Source: DASRRB01 sp036732755
GTDB lineage: Bacteria; Planctomycetota; B15-G4; SIAN01
NCBI GenBank assembly: GCA_036732755.1
Contig: DAINBU010000014.1
Location: 1-57,550, forward strand
Reading direction: 5' to 3'
Length of the DNA: 57,550 bases
In this document: positions 50,006 to 57,550 of the stretch, piece by piece
Layout of the letters: each line of letters opens with the position of its first letter
Position numbering within the stretch: the stretch's first letter is position 1
Translations under genes and position numbers: made by a program
Notes under the pieces: generated by a model
Database searches by the model: none
Told to the model about the DNA's origin: nothing
The model's input: the letters and a program-made list of their open reading frames with translations, nothing else

Positions 50006-50233
50006 TCACGCCGCGCATCCAGGAGCACCGGACTGTGGCGCGTCCGGGGAATCGGGCAGCGGGACGTCGGTCGTCTCTGGCGGAACAGCGGGGGTCTCGT
50101 ACGGCTGTCGTGCGGGTCGTTCGGCGGGCCTCGACGGCACGTCGGGTCGGGGAGCAGGCGGCGTGATCGGCTCGCGCGGTCCGCCGGCCATGTCGTTGGA
50201 ATCACCTGCGCCGCCTCTTTGGAAGACGTTCAT
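50006..50233 (-). CDS. Small Pro-rich protein of unknown function
   Basis: A 75-residue reading frame with GGAGAG 4 bases before the ATG. The product is disordered-looking: Gly/Asp-rich at first, then Pro-rich ('PREPITPPAPRPDVPSRPAE'). No family is recognised. The ribosome binding site is the main support. Bases 49760-50005 upstream of the small secreted gene hold no supported gene. Confidence 0.4.
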   Translation of the reverse strand: MNVFQRGGAGDSNDMAGGPREPITPPAPRPDVPSRPAERPARQPYETPAVPPETTDVPLPDSPDAPQSGAPGCAA

Positions 50234-50607
50234 CGCTCTCTCCGTTGGCGTCGACGGCGCCAAGGCGAAGTCGAGGCGAGCGCGGCGACGTGGTCGAGCG
50301 ACCTTGCAATGCGTGCGCCGTCGCGGCCGTGACTCCGCGGGATCGCGACGGAGGAGGGATCGTGAGCCGACTTCTACAAAACCCCCGTCGTCGGACTCGT
50401 TCCATCGACCCGCCGCATCGCCGCCTTCGACGAGACGCGATCGGGCGGCGACTTCGCGCACTCACCGGTTTCGGCCCGCCCGATCGAGGCGATCGTCATT
50501 CAGGCCGGCGGCACGGTTCGCAACCACGTCGCCTCGTGATTCCCGGCAGGAACGGCACGTCGTCTGCGATCGATTGGCGTCCAGTCGCAAGTCGAAAGGA
50601 GATTCCC
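50234..50607. other. Gene-poor stretch
   Basis: No frame in these 374 bases looks coding by codon pattern or similarity. The only clear signal is AAAGGAG at the right edge, which belongs to the DUF1328 gene. The upstream leader of that gene is probably here, but no promoter boxes stand out. Confidence 0.4.
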
Positions 50608-50772
50608 ATGATCTATTGGGCAGCAGTCTTTCTCGTCATCGCGGTGGTATCCGCGCTGCTCGGCCTCACCGGCATCGCGGGCATGTCGGCGAACATCGCC
50701 TGGATCCTCTTCATCGTCGGCGTCGTCTTCGCGATCGTGCTTTTCCTTACGGGCCGACGTCGCAGCGCCTAG
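50608..50772 (+). CDS. DUF1328 small membrane protein (YtjA-like)
   Basis: A 54-residue protein with two membrane helices, beginning 'MIYWAAVFLVIAVVSALLG' and containing 'GIAGMSANIAWILFIVGVVFA', which is the whole DUF1328/YtjA family signature. Members are small stress-associated inner-membrane proteins of unknown mechanism. AAAGGAG lies 7 bases before the ATG. A strong terminator follows 87 bases downstream, so it is a monocistronic unit. Confidence 0.85.
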   Translation: MIYWAAVFLVIAVVSALLGLTGIAGMSANIAWILFIVGVVFAIVLFLTGRRRSA

Positions 50773-50859
50773 CCAAGACACTCAATTCGGCGCTCTTCCC
50801 GCGGACGCGTGGGAAATCGCCAAGCCGCACCACAAATTCGGTACGGCTCGAAACAAAAA

Positions 50860-50904
50860 GCGGGGCCGGCCTGACCATCACCCGTCGGGCCGGCCCCGCG
50901 TTTT
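50860..50904 (+). terminator. Rho-independent terminator after the DUF1328 gene
   Basis: GCGGGGCCGGCC (50860-50871) pairs perfectly with GGCCGGCCCCGC (50888-50899) around a 16-base loop and is followed by GTTTT. An A-rich run on the left side would allow weak function on the minus strand as well. Confidence 0.85.
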
Positions 50905-50934
50905 CGTGGGTGACGCGGTCGAAGGAGCTCGCGA

Positions 50935-51089
50935 GTCGGCGTGCGCGACGGCGCGCACGTAGACCTCCTGCGAGAGGTCCTCGAGCTCGACGCGCGCGCG
51001 CACCTGCCGTCCGGCGAGGTCCATCGGCAGCAGCCCCCTCTCGCCAGCGAGACGAGGGGAGCCGCGCCGAGCGAATCTTCGTGGTTCAC
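50935..51089 (-). pseudogene. Truncated, frameshifted copy of the ECF sigma factor gene
   Basis: Bases 50935-51033 match 47709-47807 of the intact sigma gene with about five mismatches in 99 bases (offset 3226), giving 'DLAGRQVRARVELEDLSQEVYVRAVAHAD' in pieces. Upstream on the minus strand a GTG reads 'MNHEDSLG', like the real start 'MSHDAPLELG', but in a different frame, and sequence beyond the match is unrelated. This is a dead partial duplicate. Confidence 0.75.
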
Positions 51090-51138
51090 AGCGACGCGCC
51101 GAAGGCGGGCGGCGAGCGCCGCTGAAGCGGCCGTCGCG

Positions 51139-52320
51139 TCACCGCCAGGGGAAGTCGACGTAGCGCGTCGACCAGGGCTGCGGCACGCGCAGGCACGCCG
51201 CGTATCGCCGCGCCGGATCGAACAGGAGCGCGCCGCACTCGCCTTCGCAGAAACGGAAGTCGAGCGCGAAGGGCGAGATGCCGCGATCGGGGCCGAACGG
51301 GCCGCTCGTGCGGTCGGCGTCGTAGTAGCGCGGGACCGCGACGGTCAGTTCCGGCGTCGCGAGCCGCAGCGGCCCGTCGAAGGTCTTCCCGTCACCGACG
51401 AGGTCGCCGTCGCGCACTCCCGCCCAGAAGGTCGCGACGGTCGACGCGAGGGCGTACTCCACCGGCGCAGGCGCGCGCGGCGACGGCTCGGCGAGGGGCG
51501 GCGCGACGCCGTCCGCCGCGGAAGCGCGCGGCGGGCGCAGGATCACGCCGCGGCCGCGGAAGTCCGGCGCGCCGCGCGCGAGCGTCGCGACGACGTCGTC
51601 GTCGGTCGCGAGCTCCTCGATGCCGTGGCCGCGCGCCGCGACGACCACGCACGGGTGCGCGCCGGCCGGCGACGGCCGCCCTTCGTCGTCGACCTGCACG
51701 AGCTCCGCGTCGAGCGGTTCAGCGGCGGCAGCGAAGCCGGCGTCCGCCGGCGCGTGCGCGTACGCGCGGTAGTGCGCCTGCGTGAGCAGCAGGACGACGC
51801 GATCGGTCGCGCGCTCGACCACGACCTGCAGGTTCTCGCCGTCGTTCTCGTGCGTCATGTGCAGCAGGACGTCGTAGTGGCACCAGTCGCGCGGATGGAA
51901 CAGGTGGTAGGAGAGGAACCAGTGCGTCTCGGTCGCGACGACCGCGTAGTAGACGACCGGCGGCAGCTCGAACGCCGCGAAGTTCTCCCAGTCGTCGTCG
52001 CCGCGAAGGTTGCCGTCGAAGTCGACCCGCGTCGGCAGGTCCTGGCGGCCGCCGCAGTCGTCGGTCTCGTGGAAGATCCACGGCGCGTGGCGGCGCGCGA
52101 GCTCGAGAGCGCCGTCGACCTGCAGCGGCTCGGCAACCCGCGCGAGGGGACGGTCGGACCGCGCGGGCACCTGGCAGCACGACGCAGCCAGGACGGCCGC
52201 GCCGATCAGAGTCGCCGCCGCGCCGATCCAGAGTGCGCCCCGTCCGGAGCCTCCCGCGATGCGTACCCTCGCAAGAGTCGTCGCCCTCGCGTTCGTCGCC
52301 GGTCCGGGGTTCGGCTGCAA
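51139..52320 (-). CDS. Uncharacterised lipoprotein
   Basis: A 393-residue protein. A hydrophobic segment (about 31-46) ends in a lipobox 'LAASC' near residue 48, so it is probably membrane-anchored. The mature part starts 'ELARRHAPWIFHETDDCGG' and contains 'VVYYAVVATETHWFLSYHLF' and 'DWCHYDVLLHMTHENDGENL', a Trp/His/Asp-rich core that could bind metal or substrate, plus six or so Cys that may pair. No family or function is known to me. Start TTG at 52320 has GGGAG about 9 bases upstream and overlaps the antisense start of the hydrolase pseudogene. Confidence 0.65.
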   Translation of the reverse strand: MQPNPGPATNARATTLARVRIAGGSGRGALWIGAAATLIGAAVLAASCCQVPARSDRPLARVAEPLQVDGALELARRHAPWIFHETDDCGGRQDLPTRVDFDGNLRGDDDWENFAAFELPPVVYYAVVATETHWFLSYHLFHPRDWCHYDVLLHMTHENDGENLQVVVERATDRVVLLLTQAHYRAYAHAPADAGFAAAAEPLDAELVQVDDEGRPSPAGAHPCVVVAARGHGIEELATDDDVVATLARGAPDFRGRGVILRPPRASAADGVAPPLAEPSPRAPAPVEYALASTVATFWAGVRDGDLVGDGKTFDGPLRLATPELTVAVPRYYDADRTSGPFGPDRGISPFALDFRFCEGECGALLFDPARRYAACLRVPQPWSTRYVDFPWR

Positions 52321-52790
52321 GTCGGACGCTCCCGATTCGCCGCGGCGGCACAGGACGCCGGGACCTCCGCCGGAAACCTACCCGGTCCCGAGGGCAGCGC
52401 CCCCTACGTCCTGGTCCTCGGCACGGCGCAGGACGGCGGGCTGCCACACGTCGGCTGCGACCAGGGCAACTGCGCACTGGCAAGGCGCGATCCGGCGCGG
52501 CGGCGCCTCGTCTCTTCGCTGATGCTGTGCGACCCACGCAGCGGACGGCAAGCCCGCGTCCGCCCCTCTTCGACGAGATGTTCCTGACTCACGCCCCAAT
52601 GAGCCACTACGGGGGGCTGCTCCAGCTCGGGCGCGAGGCCGCCTCCGTGCAGGCGGTCCCGACCTTCGTCACGCCGCGCTTCGTGGCGTTCCTCCAGAAC
52701 AATGATCCGTGGAAGCGGATGGCGACCGACGGACGGCTGCAGCTGCGCGAGCTCGAGCCGCCGTCCGCCACCGCCCCTCCCCATCGCGTC
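52259..52790 (+). pseudogene. Decayed PqqB-like metallo-beta-lactamase-fold hydrolase
   Basis: The coding trace changes frame at least twice. Frame 1 gives a lipoprotein signal ('MRTLARVVALAFVAGPGFGC'); another gives 'PYVLVLGTAQDGGLPHVGC' and 'GNCALARRDPARRRLVSSLML'; a third gives 'MFLTHAPMSHYGGLLQLGREA' and 'VPTFVTPRFVAFLQNNDPW'. These are the N-terminal and metal-site segments of PqqB-like hydrolases (HxHMxHYxGL altered to HAPMSHYGGL). The part between them and the whole C-terminal half are missing. It ends at the stop of the transporter gene. Confidence 0.75.
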
Positions 52791-53697
52791 ACGCTGTCCT
52801 CGGGGATCGCGCGTGCAGCGCGGTCGCCCCCAGGATCAGCGCGCCGCCCGCGAGCGTCCACGGCCCCGGCTTCTCGTGCAGGAAGAGGAAGGACCAGACC
52901 GGATTGAAAGTCGGCTCGACCAGCAGCAGCAGCGACGCCTCCATGGCCGGCACGCGCGACATGCCGCGCGCGATGCAGATGTAGGCGAGCCCCACCTGGA
53001 AGCAGCCGAGGAATGCCAGCACGCCGAAGGTCTTCGGCGGCAGGCTCGCGACGCCGTGGAAGAGGCCGTCGCCGGTCGCCTGCGCCAGCAGCGCGCAGAC
53101 GGCGAAGCAGGTGAAGTTGCCGAGGACGACCGACGCACCCGCGCCGCCACTGTCCTCTCCCCCGCCGCGGCTGCGCTGCCCGAACCAGCGCAGGCCGACG
53201 ATCGTGCAGGCCCAGAGGATCCCCGACACCAATCCGAAGGTGTTGCCGAGCAGGGGGTTCGGCGCGGTCGCCTGCACCGTCGACGAGCCCGACCACCACT
53301 CGTCGCCGAAGCAGAGCGCGAGGCCGACCGCGAGCGTCCCCATGTAGAGGAGGTCGCCCGCCTTCACGCTCTCCCGCAGCACGAGCGGCGAGAGGAGGAG
53401 GACGTAGAGCGGCGCCGTCGACTGCAGGAAGATCGCGCTCGCGGAGGTCGTGTAGGTGTTGGCGGCGACGAAGGTGGCGAGCGTGCCGGCGTAGAAGAAG
53501 CTGAAGATCAGCGCCTTCCACGTGTAGCCGCGCCGCGCCCGCTTCCAGACCAGCAGCAGGAAGAGCGCGGCGATCGCCGAGCGCAGCCCCGCGCGCTGCC
53601 ACGCCGTGAGCCCCGCGAGCTGCTTGATGCAGACGCCGCCGGTCGAGAAGAGGAGCGCGGCGGTGATCAGGGCGAGGCGCGGGTGCTTCGAATCCAT
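52789..53697 (-). CDS. EamA/DMT-superfamily transporter
   Basis: A 302-residue inner-membrane protein with ten helices and two EamA repeats: the first begins 'LALITAALLFSTGGVCIKQ' and contains 'TTSASAIFLQSTAPLYVLLL'; the second contains 'GLVSGILWACTIVGLRW' and ends 'MSRVPAMEASLLLLVEPTFNPVWSFLF', the typical last-two-helix signature. Members export or import amino acids, metabolites or drugs; the substrate is unknown. Start ATG at 53697 fits the first helix. Confidence 0.88.
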   Translation of the reverse strand: MDSKHPRLALITAALLFSTGGVCIKQLAGLTAWQRAGLRSAIAALFLLLVWKRARRGYTWKALIFSFFYAGTLATFVAANTYTTSASAIFLQSTAPLYVLLLSPLVLRESVKAGDLLYMGTLAVGLALCFGDEWWSGSSTVQATAPNPLLGNTFGLVSGILWACTIVGLRWFGQRSRGGGEDSGGAGASVVLGNFTCFAVCALLAQATGDGLFHGVASLPPKTFGVLAFLGCFQVGLAYICIARGMSRVPAMEASLLLLVEPTFNPVWSFLFLHEKPGPWTLAGGALILGATALHARSPRTA

Positions 53698-53725
53698 GCA
53701 GGCGCGCGACGCTACCGAACAAACC

Positions 53726-53786
53726 GCCGGCCCGGAGCGCCCGCACGGCCTCCGGGCCGGCGAATCGGTGGGAGACGCTCCCACCG
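53726..53786. terminator. Two adjacent perfect hairpins
   Basis: GCCGGCCCGGAG (53726-53737) pairs with CTCCGGGCCGGC (53750-53761), and CGGTGGGAG (53766-53774) pairs with CTCCCACCG (53778-53786) around a 3-base loop. They lie just after the HEAT-repeat gene stop on the minus strand and before the transporter gene. T-runs are weak on the minus strand, so termination strength is uncertain. Confidence 0.55.
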
Positions 53787-53805
53787 TGCCGCAAGTCTTT
53801 TCAGG

Positions 53806-55788
53806 TCACAGGATGTCGAAGATCTCGATCAGGGCCGCGGTCTTCGCGCGGTAGTTCGAGTCGATCGTGAAGCGCGAGCTCCACGGCAGGTCGGTCTTCT
53901 CCGCGAGCAGGCCGAGCCCGACCGCCGCGAAGCCGCGCCGCTGCGACGTCTCGCCCGCGTCGCGCAGCACCGCGACGAGCGGCACGATCGCGCCGCGGTC
54001 GCCGATCAGGCCGAGCGCCTGGACCGTCGCCGACGACTCCTGCAGCGTGTTCGACTCCTTGAACTGCCGGGTCAGGACGTCGATCGCCTTGGGGTCGCCG
54101 AGCAGGCCGAGCGCGCGCGCGTACTGCAGCTTCGCCTTGGAGTCGACGCCCTTCGTCTCGAGCGCCGCGATCAGCGCCTCGGAGTGGCGGCGCGAGGCCA
54201 TCAGGCCGAGCCCGACCGCGAGGTAGCCGCGCAGCGAACTCTCCCGCGAATCTTCCAAGCACGAAGCGAGCGCGTCGGAGTGCTCGGCGGCGCCGAGCAG
54301 CCCGAGCCCGATCGCCAGCGCGCCCTTGAACGAGGGGTTGTTCTCGCGCTCGAACTGCGCCGCGATCGCGGAGCGCGCCGCGTCGGAGTCCTTGCGGTCG
54401 AGCGAGGGGTTGCGCGCCCACACGCCGAGCCCGAGCGCCCCGTAGGGCTTGTCGGCGGAGTGCGTCGGCTGCTCGAGCGTCCGCGTGAAGAGCGCGCCGA
54501 GCCGCTGGTGCAGCGCGGCGTGGCCGGGGGCGTCGCCGTCGCGCGCGCCGAGCTCGGCGAGCGCCATCAGGGAGAACTCGCGCGTCGAGACGTCGCCGGC
54601 GTGCTCGCTCGCGTCGGCGAGGCCGTCGATGACCTCGACGTCGTCGGGCCCGGCGATGCGGCCGAGCGCGATCGCCAGCGAGCGGCGCACGTCGTCGGAC
54701 TTCTCGTCCTGGAAGCGCGCCAGCAGGAAGTGGAGCGCGCCGCGCGCGGCGGTACGGCCGGCCTCCTGGTCGGCGATGCGCGCCAGCGCGATCGGGGCCT
54801 GCGCACGGACCAGCGCGGGGAGCTCGCGGTCGCCGAGCGCGTCCTGCTCGAAGGCGACGATCGACTCATGGCCGCCGGAGAGGAGCCCGAGCGAGAGGAG
54901 GGCGAGCGCCTTCAGGTCGTCGTTCGCGCCGAGCTTCGGGTCGCGCACGACGCGCTCGAGGTCGGCGGCCGCCTGCGGCGCGCCGATCAGTCCGAGCGCC
55001 GCGGCCGCGAAGGCGCGCACCTGCGGCTCGACGCCGTTGGGGTGGCGCGTAGCAGCGCGGCCGTCCGGCGTGTCGAGCAGGAGCTCGCGCAGGTCGACGA
55101 CCGCTTCAGGCGCGCCGAGCACGCCGAGCGCGAGCGTGGCCGACTCGCGCACCGACTTCGCGTCGTGGTGCAGCGCGGCGCGCAGCGCCGGCAGCGCGAC
55201 CGCCGACTTCTCGGCCGGGAGCACGCGGGCGAGCGCCAGCACCGCGGAGTCGACGAGGTCGGCGTCTTTCGAATCCATCACGGAGAGCAGGGCCGGGACG
55301 ATCGTGTCGGCGACGTCGGACGGCGTCGGGCGGCGCGCCGGATCGGCGTTGCTCGAGAGGCCGCGTGCGAGGCCCGACTGCGAGGTGACGCGGCCGCGAC
55401 GCATCCGATCCTTCAGCGCGAGGAACGGATCGTCGTTGTTCTCCCACCAGAACTCCCACTGGTCGTAGCCGCCGCTGCCCTTGTTCTTGGTCCGGCCGCC
55501 GAGCTTGCCGGGGCCGCGCATGCCGGGCGTCGACGGTGGCGTCGGCTGGCCACCGGTCGTCGGTCCTTTGGGCGCGCCGGTGGGCGGCGCGCCGGTACCC
55601 GGTCCGCCGGGATTCCCGGGGCCGCCGGGCGTCCCGTCGCCGTTGCCGCCGAGGTTGGGCGGGACGGAGTCGGACGGTCCCATGTAGCGGCCGCCATGCG
55701 CGAAAGAATCATTCGAGAGCGTGAGAGGCGACATCGCGACCGCGGTCGCGAGCGCGAGCCGGTGCGCGAGCCTTCGATGGCATTGCAT
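53806..55788 (-). CDS. Secreted HEAT-repeat protein with Pro/Gly-rich linker
   Basis: About 660 residues. A signal peptide (1-40) is followed by a disordered Gly/Pro/Thr linker (about 50-105) and 'YDQWEFWWENNDDPFLALKDRM'. From about 140 to the end are HEAT/PBS-lyase-type helical repeats ('ALALARVLPAEKSAVALPALRAAL', 'ALGLIGAPQAAADLERVV', 'AIGLGLLGAAEHSDALASCL'; many copies of 'xLGLLxxxxxxxxLxxxL'). Such proteins serve as scaffolds for protein-protein contact in the periplasm; this architecture is common in Planctomycetota. Start ATG at 55788, 12 codons inside a longer frame. Confidence 0.82.
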   Translation of the reverse strand: MQCHRRLAHRLALATAVAMSPLTLSNDSFAHGGRYMGPSDSVPPNLGGNGDGTPGGPGNPGGPGTGAPPTGAPKGPTTGGQPTPPSTPGMRGPGKLGGRTKNKGSGGYDQWEFWWENNDDPFLALKDRMRRGRVTSQSGLARGLSSNADPARRPTPSDVADTIVPALLSVMDSKDADLVDSAVLALARVLPAEKSAVALPALRAALHHDAKSVRESATLALGVLGAPEAVVDLRELLLDTPDGRAATRHPNGVEPQVRAFAAAALGLIGAPQAAADLERVVRDPKLGANDDLKALALLSLGLLSGGHESIVAFEQDALGDRELPALVRAQAPIALARIADQEAGRTAARGALHFLLARFQDEKSDDVRRSLAIALGRIAGPDDVEVIDGLADASEHAGDVSTREFSLMALAELGARDGDAPGHAALHQRLGALFTRTLEQPTHSADKPYGALGLGVWARNPSLDRKDSDAARSAIAAQFERENNPSFKGALAIGLGLLGAAEHSDALASCLEDSRESSLRGYLAVGLGLMASRRHSEALIAALETKGVDSKAKLQYARALGLLGDPKAIDVLTRQFKESNTLQESSATVQALGLIGDRGAIVPLVAVLRDAGETSQRRGFAAVGLGLLAEKTDLPWSSRFTIDSNYRAKTAALIEIFDIL

Positions 55789-55944
55789 GACGTGAGAACT
55801 CCCCGCGCCGGGAGATGAGCGCATGGACGATCGGTTCGGGGAGAAGGCTCGGACCAGGTGTCCGCCGCGAGGGGCGGGCGCCTTGGCAACGGCTGTTCCA
55901 TGGCGCGTACAGGGGAACGGCCCCGCGCCGGCGCGGACGAGTCG

Positions 55945-57450
55945 TCACCGATGTGACACGAGGATCCGGCGCAGCCGCTCGACGGCGGCCTCGGTCGCCG
56001 CCTCGCCGCGCGGCTGGAAGCGCCGGGCGGGAAGCATCTGCGCGACGTAGGCGCGCCCCTCGGCGAGGTCGCGGAAACGGCCGGCCGTCACCGCCTGCAC
56101 CAGCAGGTTGCCGATCGCCGTCGCTTCCGCGGGACCGGCCAGGATCTCGAGGTCGGTGACGTCGGCGAGCGCCTGGTTCAGGAAGTCGTTCCGGCTTCCG
56201 CCTCCGATCACGCGCACCGCTCGCAGGCTCCGGCCGGAGAGGCGCGCGACCGTGCCGAGCACTTCCGCGCAGCGCAGCGCAAGCGATTCGAGGACGATGC
56301 GTGCCAGCGCGCCCGGCTCCTCGGGCACCGGCTGCCCGGTCCGCTGCAGGAAGTCGCGCACCGCCGCGACCATGTCGGCCGGATGGAAGAAGGCGGGATC
56401 GTCGGGGTCGATCGCGGCGACCCACGCCGGCTGGCGCGCGATGGCGCGCTCGAGCCCGTCCCAGCCCAGCGCAAAGCCCTGCTGCTCCCACGACTTCCGG
56501 CACCCTTCGAGGATCCACAGCCCCGCGACGTTCTTCAGGAAGCGCGTCGTGCCGGCGACGCCGCCCTCGTTCGTGCAGTTCTCGCGGAACGTCTCGTCGT
56601 TCACGAGCGGAGCGGGCAGCTCGACGCCGACCAGCGACCAGGTGCCCGAGCTCACGTAGGCGGTCTGCTCGGAGAGCGGCGTCGCGGCGACGGCGCTCGC
56701 GGTGTCGTGCGCGGCGGGGGCGACCACCTCGCAGTCGAGCCCGGTCGCGCGCGCCACCTCGGCCTTGAGGCGGCCGAGCCGCGTGCCGGGCGGCACCAGC
56801 TTGGGCAGGATCGAGGCGGGGATGCCGAGGCGGCGGCAGAGCTCGCGGTCCCAGTCGTGCGTGTCGCAGCGTACCAGCTGCGAGGTCGAGGCGTGGGTCG
56901 CCTCGCCGACGTCGCTGCCGCAGAGCAGGTGGTGGAAGACGTCGGGCATCGGCAGCAGCCGCACGGCATTGCGCGGCCACGCGCTCGAATGGACGTGCGC
57001 GTGGAGCTGGAAGAGCGTGTTCATCGGCATCAGCTGGATGCCGGTCGCGGCGTGGATCTCGGCGGCGGGGACGATCGGGAAGACGCGCTCGAAGGCGCCG
57101 GTCGTGCGCGCGTCGCGATAGGCGACCGGCTCTTCGATGAGCCGGCCGGCGCCGTCGAGGAGGCCGTAGTCGACGCCCCACGTGTCGACGCCGACCGACG
57201 CGACGCGCGCGCCGCCGCCCGCAGCGAGTGACTTCGCGACCTGGCTCAGCGCCGCGACGATCTCGGCGAAGAGGTCGCGCGTGCTCCAGCGCAGCGTCGT
57301 CCCGCCCTCGCCGGCCGACTCGACCAAGTCGTTCTTGAAGCGGCGCACCTCCTCGAACTCGAACTGGTCGGCGCCGAAGCGGCCGCGCACGACGCGGCCG
57401 CTGCTCGCGCCGAGGTCGACCGCGACGAAGCTGCGCTCGGGCGCCGTCAC
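55945..57450 (-). CDS. rhaB: L-rhamnulokinase
   Basis: A 501-residue FGGY-family sugar kinase. It opens with 'FVAVDLGASSGRVVRG' (phosphate 1 motif), has 'SVGVDTWGVDYGLLD' and 'EPVAYRDARTTG', characteristic of RhaB, then 'APAAHDTASAVAATPL' with the catalytic Asp (about 254), 'AYVSSGTWSLVGVE', and the adenosine motif 'VRVIGGGSRNDFLNQALAD'. RhaB phosphorylates L-rhamnulose in rhamnose breakdown. GTG start overlaps the LutC-like stop by 4 bases, so a rhamnose/lactate operon runs off the window edge. Confidence 0.93.
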   Translation of the reverse strand: MTAPERSFVAVDLGASSGRVVRGRFGADQFEFEEVRRFKNDLVESAGEGGTTLRWSTRDLFAEIVAALSQVAKSLAAGGGARVASVGVDTWGVDYGLLDGAGRLIEEPVAYRDARTTGAFERVFPIVPAAEIHAATGIQLMPMNTLFQLHAHVHSSAWPRNAVRLLPMPDVFHHLLCGSDVGEATHASTSQLVRCDTHDWDRELCRRLGIPASILPKLVPPGTRLGRLKAEVARATGLDCEVVAPAAHDTASAVAATPLSEQTAYVSSGTWSLVGVELPAPLVNDETFRENCTNEGGVAGTTRFLKNVAGLWILEGCRKSWEQQGFALGWDGLERAIARQPAWVAAIDPDDPAFFHPADMVAAVRDFLQRTGQPVPEEPGALARIVLESLALRCAEVLGTVARLSGRSLRAVRVIGGGSRNDFLNQALADVTDLEILAGPAEATAIGNLLVQAVTAGRFRDLAEGRAYVAQMLPARRFQPRGEAATEAAVERLRRILVSHR

Positions 57451-57550
57451 GGGCCGAGCACCACGACCAGCTCGCCCGGACCGTGCACGCCGAGCGTGAG
57501 CTGCAGCTCGATGTCGGCGCTGCGGCTCGGGCCGGTCACGAGATGGAGCG
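57447..57550 (-). CDS. lutC: 3' end of a LutC/LUD-domain protein (partial)
   Basis: The last 34 codons read 'LVTGPSRSADIELQLTLGVHG', then 'PGELVVVLGP' and stop. 'GPSRSADIE' and 'GVHGPGEL' are the conserved C-terminal motifs of LUD-domain proteins such as LutC, part of the lactate-utilisation complex. In rhamnose-degrading bacteria LutABC-like genes oxidise lactate made from lactaldehyde. The 5' part is beyond the window. It overlaps rhaB by 4 bases. Confidence 0.75.
   Translation of the reverse strand, partial: LHLVTGPSRSADIELQLTLGVHGPGELVVVLGP

Noticed and set aside
1..57550. CRISPR arrays, tRNA/rRNA genes, insertion sequences or prophage genes
   Set aside because: No regularly spaced repeats with unique spacers, cloverleaf-like segments, transposase or integrase motifs were recognised by reading; a tRNAscan or IS search could still find something missed.

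Overview
The window reads as chromosomal DNA of a very GC-rich bacterium, most likely a deep-branching, high-GC member of the Planctomycetota. This is inferred, not proven. It rests on an ECF sigma factor placed beside a membrane-type Ser/Thr kinase, a DUF1080 secreted protein, a Pro/Gly-rich HEAT-repeat protein, a cytochrome-c-free PuuD-type membrane protein and families of secreted beta-propellers. No rRNA, tRNA, CRISPR array, transposase or phage gene was recognised. Many genes start with GTG or TTG and are joined by 4-bp ATGA/GTGA overlaps.

Layout. 1-4.3 kb: assorted genes (DUF1080, PuuD-like membrane protein, EVE domain, 2Fe-2S ferredoxin) and a short cytochrome oxidase group (subunits III and IV plus a small membrane protein) without subunits I and II. 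4.4-16.5 kb: a type II fatty-acid/polyketide-like locus. It has a glycosyltransferase, an ACP and an FAD desaturase/isomerase-like protein, then a tightly coupled minus-strand operon: LolA-like carrier, FabG-like reductase, methyltransferase, ATP-grasp enzyme, polysaccharide deacetylase, small membrane protein and three ketosynthase-like genes whose active sites are in different states. 16.6-24.9 kb: a binding-protein/metzincin fusion followed by five tandem secreted NHL-type beta-propeller paralogues with signs of recent gene conversion. 25-27.8 kb: a serpin and two uncharacterised membrane proteins.

27.7-44.1 kb is the most striking part. Two complete, collinear, paralogous operons encode group-4-hydrogenase/complex-I-like membrane complexes in the order regulator, HyfB-like, HyfC-like, HyfE-like, HyfF-like, HyfG/HycE-like large subunit, and ferredoxin-HyfI/HycG-like small subunit. 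In both large subunits the cysteines that would hold the NiFe centre are gone, while the Fe-S cysteines of the small subunits and the key charged residues of the antiporter-like subunits remain. They therefore match the 'energy-converting hydrogenase related' (Ehr) type: probable redox-driven ion pumps of unknown electron partner. Each operon is headed by a helix-turn-helix/PTS-EIIA fusion with an intact phosphorylatable histidine, suggesting control by a phosphotransfer signal.

44.2-57.5 kb: an M16 peptidase, a kinase with C-terminal decapeptide repeats and its neighbouring ECF sigma factor, a DUF4397 lipoprotein, a bacterioferritin-like protein, and a gene-poor stretch (49.4-52.8 kb). That stretch carries short genes, a broken copy of the sigma-factor gene and a frameshifted metallo-hydrolase pseudogene. 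A drug/metabolite transporter, a HEAT-repeat protein, rhamnulokinase and the 3' end of a LutC-like gene follow; the last two point to rhamnose-to-lactate catabolism continuing beyond the window.
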